A DNA stretch of 64,000 nucleotides from Rhodospirillaceae bacterium (GTDB lineage: Bacteria; Pseudomonadota; Alphaproteobacteria; Rhodospirillales; JABHCV01): NCBI GenBank assembly GCA_018662005.1, contig JABJHA010000014.1:1-64000 (forward strand), written 5' to 3'. This document shows, piece by piece, positions 34,182 through 43,243 of the stretch. Within the stretch, counting starts at the first letter, position 1. The number at the start of each line of letters is the position of its first letter. Made by a program: the position numbers and the translations under genes. A model generated the notes under the pieces. It was not told the DNA's origin and searched no databases. It saw only the letters and a list, made by a program, of their open reading frames with translations.

Positions 34182-35402
34182 TTACTCGGCATCCAGGCCA
34201 TAAACCGTATGCAGAGCACGAACGGCGCGTTCGGTGAACTCTTCGGCGATCAGGACACTGACCTTGATTTCCGATGTCGAAATGACCTGAATGTTGATGC
34301 CTTCATCGGCCAGCGACTTGAACATGCGCTGGGCAACACCGGCGTGAGAGCGCATGCCGACACCGATCACCGAAACCTTGACCACATCAGAATCACTGGC
34401 CAGATCCTGATAACCCAGGTCGTCTTTATTTTGCTTTATTATGTCGACGGCGCGTTCAAGATCGCTGCGGGTGACGGTAAAGGTCAAGTCCGTCGCCTTG
34501 CCATCGTCCGATACGTTCTGGACGATCATATCCACGTTGACGCTCGCGTCAGCCAGGGGGCCAAAAATGCGGGCGGCAACGCCGGGACGATCGGCGACTT
34601 TGACGAGGGTGATCTTGGCCTCGTCACGAGAGTAGGCAATTCCGCTGACTAATTCATGTTCCACGACTTCATCCTCATCAACGACAAGTGTTCCGGGTTT
34701 ATTGGTAAACGATGACAGCACCTGCAGGCGCACGGCATGTTTCATCGCCATTTCGACGGCACGGGTTTGCAGCACTTTGGCCCCGACCGATGCCATCTCC
34801 AACATTTCTTCGTAAGTGATTTTATCCAGTTTGTGGGCCTTGGCGACAATTCTGGGATCTGCTGTATAGATGCCTTCAACATCGGTGTAGATATCGCAGC
34901 GGTCAGCCTCAAGTGCTGCGGCCAGACCAACGGCGGAGGTATCGGAGCCGCCGCGTCCCAGTGTCGAAATGCGGCCATCAGGGGCGACGCCCTGAAAACC
35001 GGGGACAATGACAACCTCACCCTGTTTCATACAGGCAATCAGATCACCGCCTTCAATCGATGATATGCGCGCCTTGGCGTGGGCGCTATCGGTATGGACG
35101 GGGATTTGCCAACCCTGCCACGAACGGGCCTTAACACCCAGTTCCTGCAAGGCAAGCGCCAGCAAGCCCGAGGTTACCTGCTCGCCCGATGAAACCACCA
35201 CGTCGTATTCACGGGCGTCATAAAGGGGGGATATTTCCTCAACATAGCCAACCAGACGGTTGGTCACCCCCGACATTGCCGAGACCACCACCGCGATTTC
35301 ATTACCGGCGGAGGCTTCGGCTTTGACGCGTACGGCAACCGCCTTGATACGATCAAGGTCGCCGACAGATGTACCACCAAATTTTAAAACCAGACGCGCC
35401 AT
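34182..35402 (-). CDS. lysC: Aspartate kinase
   Basis: Phosphorylates aspartate in the first step towards lysine, threonine and methionine. It has 406 residues from the ATG at 35402, where the protein starts M-A-R-L-V-L-K-F-G-G-T-S-V; the frame is open upstream, but those 30 residues are not family-like. The kinase domain (1-245) is followed by two ACT domains for feedback regulation. An internal start for a beta subunit, as in some lysC genes, was not evaluated. It is divergent from ubiG. Confidence 0.96.
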   Translation of the reverse strand: MARLVLKFGGTSVGDLDRIKAVAVRVKAEASAGNEIAVVVSAMSGVTNRLVGYVEEISPLYDAREYDVVVSSGEQVTSGLLALALQELGVKARSWQGWQIPVHTDSAHAKARISSIEGGDLIACMKQGEVVIVPGFQGVAPDGRISTLGRGGSDTSAVGLAAALEADRCDIYTDVEGIYTADPRIVAKAHKLDKITYEEMLEMASVGAKVLQTRAVEMAMKHAVRLQVLSSFTNKPGTLVVDEDEVVEHELVSGIAYSRDEAKITLVKVADRPGVAARIFGPLADASVNVDMIVQNVSDDGKATDLTFTVTRSDLERAVDIIKQNKDDLGYQDLASDSDVVKVSVIGVGMRSHAGVAQRMFKSLADEGINIQVISTSEIKVSVLIAEEFTERAVRALHTVYGLDAE

Positions 35403-35539
35403 ATCAACCTTCAAAATTAACCGCCGAAACGCCGCCGAAAATCTGCTAAAATGATCAAGGGACTTGCCCAGAGGCGACGGGCGCGTATACATACTCTAAA
35501 TCGCCAAATTGAAGCAACCCTGCCACGTAACAAGTGACT

Positions 35540-36289
35540 ATGGAAACTGACAGCAAATCAACGACCGCATCGCCCGAGGAAGTCGCACGTTTTACCGCCA
35601 TGGCTGAAACCTGGTGGGATGCAAACGGCAAGTTTAGGCCCCTGCACCAGATCAACCCGGTGAGGATTGCCTATATCCGCGATTTTGTTTGCGCCCATTT
35701 CAACCGTGACCCCATGGAAAAAGAGCCGTTTAAGGGGCTGGAACTAATCGATATTGGCTGCGGTGGCGGTCTGCTTTGCGAACCCATGGCCCGGTTGGGT
35801 GCCAACGTCAGCGGCATTGACGCCGGCGACAAAAACATCGCCATTGCCAGCCTCCATGCGCAGCAAGGCGATCTGGACATCAATTACCGTCAGCAATTGC
35901 CCGAAGAGCTTGTAAAATCCGGGAAAACCTTTGATGTGGTTCTCAACATGGAAGTTATCGAGCACGTCGCCGACGTCGATGCTTTCCTCGCGGCAAGCGC
36001 CGCCCTGGTCAAGCCGGGCGGGGTGATGGTGCTATCAACCCTGAACCGAACCCTGAAAGCCTTTGCACTGGCCAAGGTCGGTGCTGAATACATTATGCGC
36101 TGGCTACCCACAGGCACCCACGACTGGCGCAAGTTTGTGAAGCCGTCAGAACTGGCCCGGGGTCTCAAGACCAACGGTGTCGAGGTCAGTGATATTCAAG
36201 GTATGGTTTACAGCCCGTTTCAGGACACTTGGTCCTTGTCCAAAGACCTGGATGTCAATTATCTGGTTAGTGCCGCGAAGCGCTTATGA
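35540..36289 (+). CDS. ubiG: Ubiquinone biosynthesis O-methyltransferase UbiG
   Basis: SAM-dependent enzyme that O-methylates polyprenyl catechol intermediates of ubiquinone. About 249 residues from the ATG at 35540; a GTG six bases upstream is an alternative. The typical N-terminus (F-x-A-M-A-E-T-W-W-D-x-N-G-K-F-R-P-L-H), SAM motif IDIGCGGGLLCEPMAR and post-motif EVIEHVADV are present. Divergent from lysC, an order frequent in alphaproteobacteria. Confidence 0.96.
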   Translation: METDSKSTTASPEEVARFTAMAETWWDANGKFRPLHQINPVRIAYIRDFVCAHFNRDPMEKEPFKGLELIDIGCGGGLLCEPMARLGANVSGIDAGDKNIAIASLHAQQGDLDINYRQQLPEELVKSGKTFDVVLNMEVIEHVADVDAFLAASAALVKPGGVMVLSTLNRTLKAFALAKVGAEYIMRWLPTGTHDWRKFVKPSELARGLKTNGVEVSDIQGMVYSPFQDTWSLSKDLDVNYLVSAAKRL

Positions 36290-36317
36290 TCACATATTGC
36301 GCACTGGCAGAAATTTC

Positions 36318-36806
36318 ATGAGCCGCCTCGATAGCGTTATTCGCCGCCTCACCGCCCAACGCATTTGCCTGGGTCATGTCGCCGATTTGATCGCCTCTGT
36401 TCCCGGCCCGGTGCTTGAGCTTGGGCTGGGCAACGGGCGGACCTATGACCATCTGCGCGAGATTCTGCCAGAGCGTGAAATATTCGCCTTCGATGCCCAG
36501 GTTACGGCGCATCCAAAAAGCACGCCCGACGACGACCATTTAATACTCGGTGATTTTTCCAGCACGCTTCCCAACGCATTAAGTTTTATGGGAGCCCCGG
36601 CAGCCCTTGCCCATGCCGACTTTGGCTCCACCGGCGATGAGGCCGTCAACAAGGCGACATCGGCCTTCCTGTCACAGGTCTTGCAGAAACTGATGGCCCC
36701 GGGTGGAGTGATCGTCTCTGACCAGGTGCTTGAACTGGATGGCTGGTCAATCCAGCCTCTGCCCGAAGGGGTTCTCGAAGACCGCTACTTCATCCTTCGC
36801 GCCTGA
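36318..36806 (+). CDS. Class I SAM-dependent methyltransferase, unknown substrate
   Basis: A 162-residue protein with a Rossmann-type SAM domain. The glycine motif is V-L-E-L-G-L-G-N-G-R-T-Y-D-H-L, followed by acidic IFAFDAQV and a GGVIVSDQVL strand. It lacks an obvious substrate domain. The chosen ATG gives the compact form; an open frame reaches back into ubiG but is not supported. It follows ubiG by 28 bp and may be co-transcribed, but no role in quinone synthesis is shown. Confidence 0.8.
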   Translation: MSRLDSVIRRLTAQRICLGHVADLIASVPGPVLELGLGNGRTYDHLREILPEREIFAFDAQVTAHPKSTPDDDHLILGDFSSTLPNALSFMGAPAALAHADFGSTGDEAVNKATSAFLSQVLQKLMAPGGVIVSDQVLELDGWSIQPLPEGVLEDRYFILRA

Positions 36807-36823
36807 AAATTCGCAATAAGGTA

Positions 36824-37264
36824 TTAGTCGTTGCGGCGCGGGCGGCGCGGGCGAAAGGGCAGGCGGGAGAATTCTATGCCTTCTTCGTCAAGTTCTTCGG
36901 CTTCCTGGTCGGTGGTGGTGCCGTAGATGTCGCGTTCCTCGGCATCGCCGTAATGAATGGCGCGTGCCTCATCGGCGAATTCTTCACCGACGAATTCACT
37001 GTTTTCTTCGATCACATCGCGCAATTTACCGGCCGCATTGAGAATTTGCTCGGCCACTTCCCTGGCCCGCTTTTCGGGATCATTTCCGGAAGGTTTATCA
37101 GTAGTCGAGATATTGGGCGCCATCAGTGCCTTGGTAATTTCGATATCGCCGCACACCGGGCAATCCACATCACCACGCTTGCACTGCTCGTCAAACGAAG
37201 CACTGGAACGAAACCAGGCCTCGAATTCATGCTTGCGTGAGCATTTAAGCTGAAAGTGAATCAT
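36824..37264 (-). CDS. DUF1178 family protein
   Basis: A 146-residue acidic protein with an N-terminal zinc-ribbon-like part: Cys8 with CPVCGD at about residues 35-40, within MIHFQLKCSRKHEFEAWF. This N-terminus is the DUF1178 hallmark. The C-terminal half is helical and ends in an arginine-rich RRPRR tail. Function is unknown; zinc binding is inferred from the cysteines. Its neighbours are convergent or divergent, so it stands alone. Confidence 0.88.
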   Translation of the reverse strand: MIHFQLKCSRKHEFEAWFRSSASFDEQCKRGDVDCPVCGDIEITKALMAPNISTTDKPSGNDPEKRAREVAEQILNAAGKLRDVIEENSEFVGEEFADEARAIHYGDAEERDIYGTTTDQEAEELDEEGIEFSRLPFRPRRPRRND

Positions 37265-37344
37265 TTATCTTGCCGCCCATAAAAGGATATTGTTCGGGAA
37301 CCATAGTACCCTCAACAAGACAATAGAGGAAGACCACTTAACAA

Positions 37345-37983
37345 ATGGCAAATAATTCTGATCCCTCTGGCCCACCGCGCCACCTGCGCATAACCGACCC
37401 GTCGCCCTGGGTTGTCCGCTTTGCACCGCTTATCAAGGTCGGCGGCACCGCCCTCGACCTGGCCTGCGGCGGTGGTCGTCATACACGACACCTGCTGGGC
37501 CTTGGCCATAAAGTGGTGGCCCTTGATCGTTCGACCGAAGCACTGGAGGATCTGGCTGGAAATCCGGATTGTCAGATTATCAACGCTGACCTTGAACAGG
37601 ATGCCCCGGTTTTCCAGAAGCCCGGAGAGTTAGCCGGGCGCACGTTTGATGGCGTTATTGTCGTCAATTACTTGTACCGACCGTTGCTGGCATCTCTGCT
37701 TGAGGCATTGGCCCCCGGTGGGGTCCTGATATACGAAACCTTCGCCCGTGGAAATGAACGCTTCACCCGTCCACGCAATCCCGATCATCTTTTGAAAAGT
37801 GGTGAATTGCTGGCGTTGACCGAAGGTGCTCTTCAGGTCGTCGCTTATGAGCACGGCATTGTCGAAAAGGGGCCGTTGCCAGGGGTCATCCAGCGGTTGT
37901 GCGCGGTCAAGGCCTGTGGGCCAAGCCACCGTGATGATGCAGAACCCGAACCCCTGCGCGTGCATCCTGAAACTGCCGACTAA
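37345..37983 (+). CDS. SAM-dependent methyltransferase, TehB/UbiE-like
   Basis: A 212-residue Rossmann-fold methyltransferase with motif I ALDLACGGGRHTRHLLGLGH, an acidic second strand VVALDRS, and GGVLIYETFA after the third. This type is often annotated as tellurite-resistance-like, without evidence for that function here. A good ribosome site (GAGGAAG) precedes the ATG. Its last four bases overlap the convergent nitrilase gene. Confidence 0.85.
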   Translation: MANNSDPSGPPRHLRITDPSPWVVRFAPLIKVGGTALDLACGGGRHTRHLLGLGHKVVALDRSTEALEDLAGNPDCQIINADLEQDAPVFQKPGELAGRTFDGVIVVNYLYRPLLASLLEALAPGGVLIYETFARGNERFTRPRNPDHLLKSGELLALTEGALQVVAYEHGIVEKGPLPGVIQRLCAVKACGPSHRDDAEPEPLRVHPETAD

Positions 37984-38813
37984 CTTTTGCTTACAGAAAC
38001 ATCCCGGTCATGGGTAAGAGCCGGGATTTTACTGCGCGCCTCATCCACCCTGGCAAGATCAATGTCGGCGATAATAAAGCCCGTTTCCTCGCCACCATCG
38101 GCCAGTACCTGCCCCCAAGGATCGATAATCAGCGAATGGCCAAAGGTCTTCCGCTCGCCGGGATGATCCCCGCATTGCGCCGGGGCGATAATGTAGCAGC
38201 CTGTCTCGATGGCGCGGGCCCTAAGCAAGACATGCCAATGGGCTTCGCCGCTGACCCGGGTAAAGGCGGAAGGTACCGAAATCATCGCCGCACCGGCCTG
38301 GGCCAGGGCGCGGTACAAATAGGCAAAGCGCAAATCGTAACAAATCGTCATGCCGAGCGGCGCCCAGGGCGTTTCGGCCAGGACAGACTCCCCACCGGCA
38401 TTATAATGATTGGATTCCCGGTGGGTTTCAGCGCCGCCCAAATTAACGTCAAACATGTGGACTTTGTCATAACGGGCGCGCACGGCCCCGTCCGCGTCAA
38501 GAAGCAACGAGCGATTGGCCATCTTTTCGCTGCCGGGCACATCGACCAGTATTGATCCAATCAGCACCCAGGCTCCGGTTTCACGGGCCAGATCGGCAAA
38601 GGCCAACAATGCCTGATTGCCTTCTTCGGGCTGGATGTTGGCTTTTAGAAAGGCCCGGTCCGGGGCCATGATATTAACGGTTTCAGGCAGCGCGATCAGA
38701 TCGGCACCGGCGGCGCTGGCTTGTCGGGCAAGGTCGATCGCGGTAGCCAGATTGGCGGTCACGTCGGAACCTGAATTGGTTTGAATACAGGCGACCTTGA
38801 ATGGGTTGCTCAC
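37980..38813 (-). CDS. Carbon-nitrogen hydrolase (Nit1/omega-amidase-like)
   Basis: A 277-residue nitrilase-superfamily amidase. The Glu-Lys-Cys catalytic set is visible: Glu in LPETVNI, Lys in YDKVHMFDV, Cys in TICYDLRFAYLYR. The DVNLGG segment and overall length point to the Nit1 branch, whose members hydrolyse deaminated glutathione or alpha-keto amides. The GTG start overlaps the grxC stop by four bases (GTGA), so this amidase is translationally coupled to a glutaredoxin; a glutathione-linked role is a reasonable inference. Confidence 0.92.
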   Translation of the reverse strand: MSNPFKVACIQTNSGSDVTANLATAIDLARQASAAGADLIALPETVNIMAPDRAFLKANIQPEEGNQALLAFADLARETGAWVLIGSILVDVPGSEKMANRSLLLDADGAVRARYDKVHMFDVNLGGAETHRESNHYNAGGESVLAETPWAPLGMTICYDLRFAYLYRALAQAGAAMISVPSAFTRVSGEAHWHVLLRARAIETGCYIIAPAQCGDHPGERKTFGHSLIIDPWGQVLADGGEETGFIIADIDLARVDEARSKIPALTHDRDVSVSKS

Positions 38814-39073
38814 GAAGCAATGCCGAGCATTGGATCGAGTTCGTCATCAAGATCCAGTTCGATCAGATCGTCACTGCCGCCGACGCATTTACCGTCGATA
38901 AAAACCTGCGGCACCGAGGTCTTGCCACCGGCGCGCTCGGTCATCTCCGTGCGTTTTGCCCGGTCAAAAGTAACATCGTACTCGACAAACTTGACGCCCT
39001 TATTGCCCAGCAGGTGCTTGGCGCGGTGCGAGTAACCGCAAAGAGCGGACGTATAAATTTCAACTTCGGCCAC
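38810..39073 (-). CDS. grxC: Glutaredoxin (GrxC type) with a CGYS active site
   Basis: An 87-residue thioredoxin-fold protein that aligns with glutaredoxin 3 (VEIYTSALCGYSHRAKHLL, then TSVPQVFIDGKCVGGSDDL with the cis-proline and glutathione loop). The active site reads Cys12-Gly-Tyr-Ser15 instead of the usual CPYC, leaving a single catalytic cysteine. It could still handle glutathione mixed disulfides or bind a cluster, but not use a dithiol mechanism. Start is GTG with GGAG about 9 bases upstream. It overlaps the Nit1-like gene by GTGA. Confidence 0.9.
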   Translation of the reverse strand: MAEVEIYTSALCGYSHRAKHLLGNKGVKFVEYDVTFDRAKRTEMTERAGGKTSVPQVFIDGKCVGGSDDLIELDLDDELDPMLGIAS

Positions 39074-39272
39074 GTTTCTTAATCTCCGTCATACTATCTG
39101 GTCAATTTGTTAAACCCTTATATATGACATCTCCCGCCCAATACAAGGTCGCCATAAAGACCGCTGTAACCCTTGCCCGCCAAGGACTACGCCGACTACG
39201 CCAACAGCAAACCTAACGATGTCCGTTATCAAGAGAATGACCCGATTGAAACATTTAAAACACCCCCTAGCC

Positions 39273-40856
39273 CTACGCTGCTGTGGCTTTGTCGATAACC
39301 AGGTCCACCAGGGGGAGTTCAATCCAGAATGTGGCTCCCTTGCCCACTTCGCTTTCCACACCGATCGCGCCGCTCATACGCTCTATCAGGTCTTTGCTAA
39401 CAACCAGACCGATGCCGGTTCCTTCGACCCCAGAAGTCTCGGCTCCCAGGCGACTGAAAGGTTTAAACAGTTCCTTTTGCTTGTCCTCGTGGATTCCTTC
39501 GCCTGTGTCGGTCACTGCGATGCGCAACATTTTGTCGGCGACTTTTTCGATAGTGATGGATACCGTACCGTTCTTCCGGTTGTACTTGACGGCGTTGGAC
39601 ATCAGATTGAGCAGCACCTGCTTGAAGCGGGTGTGATCGGCGCGAACCATGGGTACTTCCATTGCCTCTTCAGGCACGGAAACATTGATGCCATGTTCCT
39701 CGGCCAGTGTTGTTATCAGCAGCAGACATTCGTTGAGAATTTCCGTTGGTGAAAAATCCTCGATGACAAGTTCCACCTTGCCAGCCTCGATCTTAGCCAG
39801 ATCGAGAACATCGTCGATCAGTTTGAGCAAGTGCTGGCCGCCCGTGAGGATATGACCGACGCTCTCTTCTTGCGATTTGCTAAGTGGCTCTTTGGGGTTG
39901 TACTTCAGCATTTGAGCGAAGCCGAGAACAGCGTTCATTGGCGTCCGCAGTTCATGGCTCATGGAAGACAGGAATTCGGACTTGGCCATGTTCGCCTTTT
40001 CGGCTTCTTCCTTGCTAACCTGCAGTTCATTCTCTTTTCTCTTGATCATTTCCAAATTTACACAAGCCCATTGAAGCATCCGGTTAAAGGCTCGAATGAC
40101 ATCCCCCCACTCATCGGATCTTTGTGATTCTAGATAGTAATTTTCGGGGTTGTTTGGATCGGAACCGACGGCCCTCAATCGAACACCAAGGCTAATGAGT
40201 GGTGTGAAGACCATCCGATTCAGAACGAGCATCGTTACGAACGTTACAAAGACAGAAATCAGAAGAACAAGGCCTGCAATCCGCCACACAAAGGCTACGA
40301 TTTGAGCGTCGATTTCACTTGTGTCAATTCTGGATAAAACCAGATAGGGCGTTTGAACGCGCTGTGTCGGCCAAAGAACATCCAATCGGGTATTGTCATT
40401 TGATCTTCGCCGGATTGACTGGCTGGGATTTTCGATTGCCTTATCAAATAAACCGGGAGATTCTCCGAATCTGGTTAGTTCCTTTCCAGTTTGATCAAAT
40501 ATCCTTGCGCCAACCAAAACCGACCCATCCCGCAGCGATTTAAAGATGTCGGAAAATTGTGTATCCAGGGTGCCTTTGGAATCAACGGACCTGAGGATCG
40601 ACCGCATCACCACCACGGCTTCCCTTTCCACTTCCAGGAGACGGTCTCTTTCGTAGTTCTTTACCGAGAAAAACAGGATTCCGCCTTCGATCACGAGGAT
40701 CGAAAAAAATACCGCAACGGTAATCCTTTTACAGAGGCGGCATCCAAAGGCGCTTCTCAAGTGATCCCAAACGTCGTTGATAAACAGTATTTTTTTTGGA
40801 GATGTATCCATCATACGTGCAAAAAGTTTCACCACTATGCCTTTGTCTCTTAACAT
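39273..40856 (-). CDS. Membrane sensor histidine kinase
   Basis: A 527-residue kinase. Two membrane helices (about 45-65 and 190-212) flank a periplasmic sensor region, followed by HAMP (about 212-270), a coiled segment, a HisKA dimerisation domain with the phospho-accepting His in SSMSHELRTPMNAVLGF, and a GHKL ATPase with SNAVKYN (N-box), D-T-G-E-G-I and G-T-G-I-G-L-V-V-S. No receiver domain is fused and no response regulator gene is adjacent, so it is an orphan kinase. Alternative starts exist around 40811-40814. Confidence 0.9.
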   Translation of the reverse strand: MLRDKGIVVKLFARMMDTSPKKILFINDVWDHLRSAFGCRLCKRITVAVFFSILVIEGGILFFSVKNYERDRLLEVEREAVVVMRSILRSVDSKGTLDTQFSDIFKSLRDGSVLVGARIFDQTGKELTRFGESPGLFDKAIENPSQSIRRRSNDNTRLDVLWPTQRVQTPYLVLSRIDTSEIDAQIVAFVWRIAGLVLLISVFVTFVTMLVLNRMVFTPLISLGVRLRAVGSDPNNPENYYLESQRSDEWGDVIRAFNRMLQWACVNLEMIKRKENELQVSKEEAEKANMAKSEFLSSMSHELRTPMNAVLGFAQMLKYNPKEPLSKSQEESVGHILTGGQHLLKLIDDVLDLAKIEAGKVELVIEDFSPTEILNECLLLITTLAEEHGINVSVPEEAMEVPMVRADHTRFKQVLLNLMSNAVKYNRKNGTVSITIEKVADKMLRIAVTDTGEGIHEDKQKELFKPFSRLGAETSGVEGTGIGLVVSKDLIERMSGAIGVESEVGKGATFWIELPLVDLVIDKATAA

Positions 40857-41074
40857 TAAAATTAGTTTGGAACGCTCGTTCAGTTATTATTTGACCTTAC
40901 TATCGGCACGGATTGCCCACAAGTGAAACAGTGAGATATGAAGTTCACATGGTTGTGATTTCTGATTAACAGCTAAGGTCTGGAAACGGCAATGAACCGA
41001 CGGTAATAACACCACCAGGTTTGGACTACTCAGCGAACGTAGAATGCCAATGTTGCGGAATTTATGGGACTAAA

Positions 41075-42439
41075 ATGACCGAACACGATACCGATATTGC
41101 CGTAATCGGCGCTGGAATAATTGGCATTGCGACGGCCTATTTTCTTAAAAAAGCAGATCCCCGCCTGAAAGTGACCCTCATCGATCAGGGACAACCGATG
41201 GCCTTTACGTCCGCGCAATCGGGCGAAAACTATCGTAACTGGTGGCCACATCCGCTGATCAAGCGTTTCACCGACCACAGCATCGATTTGATGGAGGCCA
41301 TTGCCGGGGAAACAGATAACCGCATTAATATGACCCGTAGCGGTTACGTGTTGGCGACCCGGATGCTGGATGTTGACAGTCTGGCAAGTGCACTGTTTGC
41401 CGGATATGGCGACGATCCCGACAACAATATCCGCATTCATTATGACAGCACCTCGGCAACCTACGCACCGGCTGGTTTTGAACAGTGGCAAGCCGCACCA
41501 TCCGGCGTCGATATGCTGTGCGGGGAAGCCCTGATCAAGAAACATTACCCCTGGTATGGCGCTGATTTGCGTACCCTTGTCCACATCCGCCGCGCCGGCA
41601 TGATTGACAGTCAGCAAATGGGCCAGTTCATGCTTGAGCAATTTCGCCAGTGGGGTGGAAAGCGCATCCAGGCCCAACTGACAGGGGTTGAAGTAAAACG
41701 GGGATTTATCCTGATTTTTAATGATGGCGAAGAAAAACTTCATACCGCCAAGGCCGTCAATGCGACCGGGCCGTTCCTCAACGATGTTGCCAATCTTTTC
41801 GGGGTAGACTTACCCGTCCACAATGTCCTGCAACAGAAAATTGCCTTTGAAGATGTCGCTGGCGCCATCCCCCGGCAAATGCCGTTTTCCATCGACCTGG
41901 ACAGCCAATCAATCGATTGGGGTGAGGAGGAGCGAGAGCTTCTGCTTGCCGACCCTGATCATGCCTGGATGGCCCGGGAAATGCCGGGAGCCATCCACTG
42001 TCGACCCGATGGCGGGGAAAAAGGTAACTGGGTCAAACTGGGTTGGGCCTATAACGAAACACCGACGCAGGCGCATTTCGAGCCACAGTTCGATGATCAT
42101 TTTCCGGAACTTGTGCTGCGCGGTGCTTCACGGCTCAACCCGTCACTGAAATCCTATTTCGAGCGCCTGCCGCGCAACCGCACTCATTACGGCGGCTACT
42201 ACACAATGACCCGGGAAAACTGGCCATTGATCGGACCGATGGGTGTCGAGGGCACCTATGTGGTCGGTGCCATGTCCGGCTTCGGGACAATGACCGCCTG
42301 CGCCAGCGGCGAGCTTTGCGCTGATTGGGTTCTGGATGGCGACTTGCCCGCCTACGCCGAACAGCTCAGCCTGCGCCGCTATCAGGATGCCCCGCTGATG
42401 GCCGAACTGAACGCCCGACAAGACCGCGGTTTGTTGTAG
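41075..42439 (+). CDS. FAD-dependent oxidoreductase (DAO/DadA-like)
   Basis: A 454-residue flavoprotein from the ATG at 41075; the open frame extends 18 codons upstream without conserved residues. The N-terminal dinucleotide motif is AVIGAGIIGIATAYFLKK and the C-terminal FAD motif is TYVVGAMSGFGTMTA. The SGENYRNWWP segment is typical of the D-amino-acid or sarcosine/glycine oxidase group. The amine substrate is unknown. It is alone between a divergent kinase gene and the convergent comF. Confidence 0.85.
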   Translation: MTEHDTDIAVIGAGIIGIATAYFLKKADPRLKVTLIDQGQPMAFTSAQSGENYRNWWPHPLIKRFTDHSIDLMEAIAGETDNRINMTRSGYVLATRMLDVDSLASALFAGYGDDPDNNIRIHYDSTSATYAPAGFEQWQAAPSGVDMLCGEALIKKHYPWYGADLRTLVHIRRAGMIDSQQMGQFMLEQFRQWGGKRIQAQLTGVEVKRGFILIFNDGEEKLHTAKAVNATGPFLNDVANLFGVDLPVHNVLQQKIAFEDVAGAIPRQMPFSIDLDSQSIDWGEEERELLLADPDHAWMAREMPGAIHCRPDGGEKGNWVKLGWAYNETPTQAHFEPQFDDHFPELVLRGASRLNPSLKSYFERLPRNRTHYGGYYTMTRENWPLIGPMGVEGTYVVGAMSGFGTMTACASGELCADWVLDGDLPAYAEQLSLRRYQDAPLMAELNARQDRGLL

Positions 42440-42442
42440 GTC

Positions 42443-43234
42443 TTATAAGGGGAACGGCCTTAAAACCCGGCCCAACGTCAACACATCAACGGCCTCTGCC
42501 CCGGCCCCCAGCAGAGCGCGGGTCACGGCGGACGCCGTCGCCCCCGTCGTCAGCACATCATCAACAAGGACAACCCGCTTGCCCGAAATATTGGGTATAT
42601 ATTTTTCGCGAACCTGAAAAGCGCCCCGTACATTGCGTTTTCTTGCCGACGGACTGAACCGCCCTTGTGATGGCGTCGCCCGCTTGCGAACCAGTAAATC
42701 GGGGATGGCTGGAACAGCGCTTATCTGGCTGAGACGCTGACCCAGCAACGCCGCCTGATTATAGCGCCGCTTGAACAGGCGGCTCCAATGCAGCGGCACG
42801 GGGGTGATCAAATCGGCATTTTCCAATACGTCAGCCCCTGCCCTTGCCATCCAGCGGGCAAAGGCGGAGGCGGCTTCGGTCCTGTCTGCGTGCTTGAAAG
42901 TCAGGATAAATGGGCTTGAGGCATCATCGTAAGCGAGCACTGCACGGGCCCGCTCGAAAACCGGCCGCTTCCTGACACAGGAACCACAAAGATGACCATC
43001 AGAATAATCGTTCCCCTGTGCGGCGAATTCAAATGGCAGACCACAGATTGCACAATGGGGCTGACTGATAAAGGTGACATCCTGCCAGCAATCCAGACAC
43101 AATGCGCCCTGTTCTTCGACCAGGGTTCCACAACTTAAACATTGCGGCGGCAAAAGCACGTCCAGGGCCCGCCTGCCAAAATGGCGCAGGGGTGCTGTGA
43201 ATGTGGCTTTTGTCCGGGGCTCTGCCTGTGTCAT
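42443..43234 (-). CDS. comF: ComF-family phosphoribosyltransferase-like protein
   Basis: A 263-residue ComF/GntX homologue from the ATG at 43234. An N-terminal double zinc finger (C-L-S-C, C-L-D-C, C-A-I-C and C-G-S-C pairs) is followed by a phosphoribosyltransferase-like domain with VVLVDDVLTTGATASA. Homologues take part in DNA uptake or carbon-source use; the role here is unknown. Its start is only nine bases from that of the divergent methyltransferase gene, so their control regions overlap the coding sequences. Confidence 0.9.
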   Translation of the reverse strand: MTQAEPRTKATFTAPLRHFGRRALDVLLPPQCLSCGTLVEEQGALCLDCWQDVTFISQPHCAICGLPFEFAAQGNDYSDGHLCGSCVRKRPVFERARAVLAYDDASSPFILTFKHADRTEAASAFARWMARAGADVLENADLITPVPLHWSRLFKRRYNQAALLGQRLSQISAVPAIPDLLVRKRATPSQGRFSPSARKRNVRGAFQVREKYIPNISGKRVVLVDDVLTTGATASAVTRALLGAGAEAVDVLTLGRVLRPFPL

Positions 43235-43243
43235 AAAGTGATC

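Noticed and set aside
39124-39216. 30-codon open frame in the gap between grxC and the sensor kinase
   Set aside because: No ribosome site and no conserved feature that I can see; too short to support.
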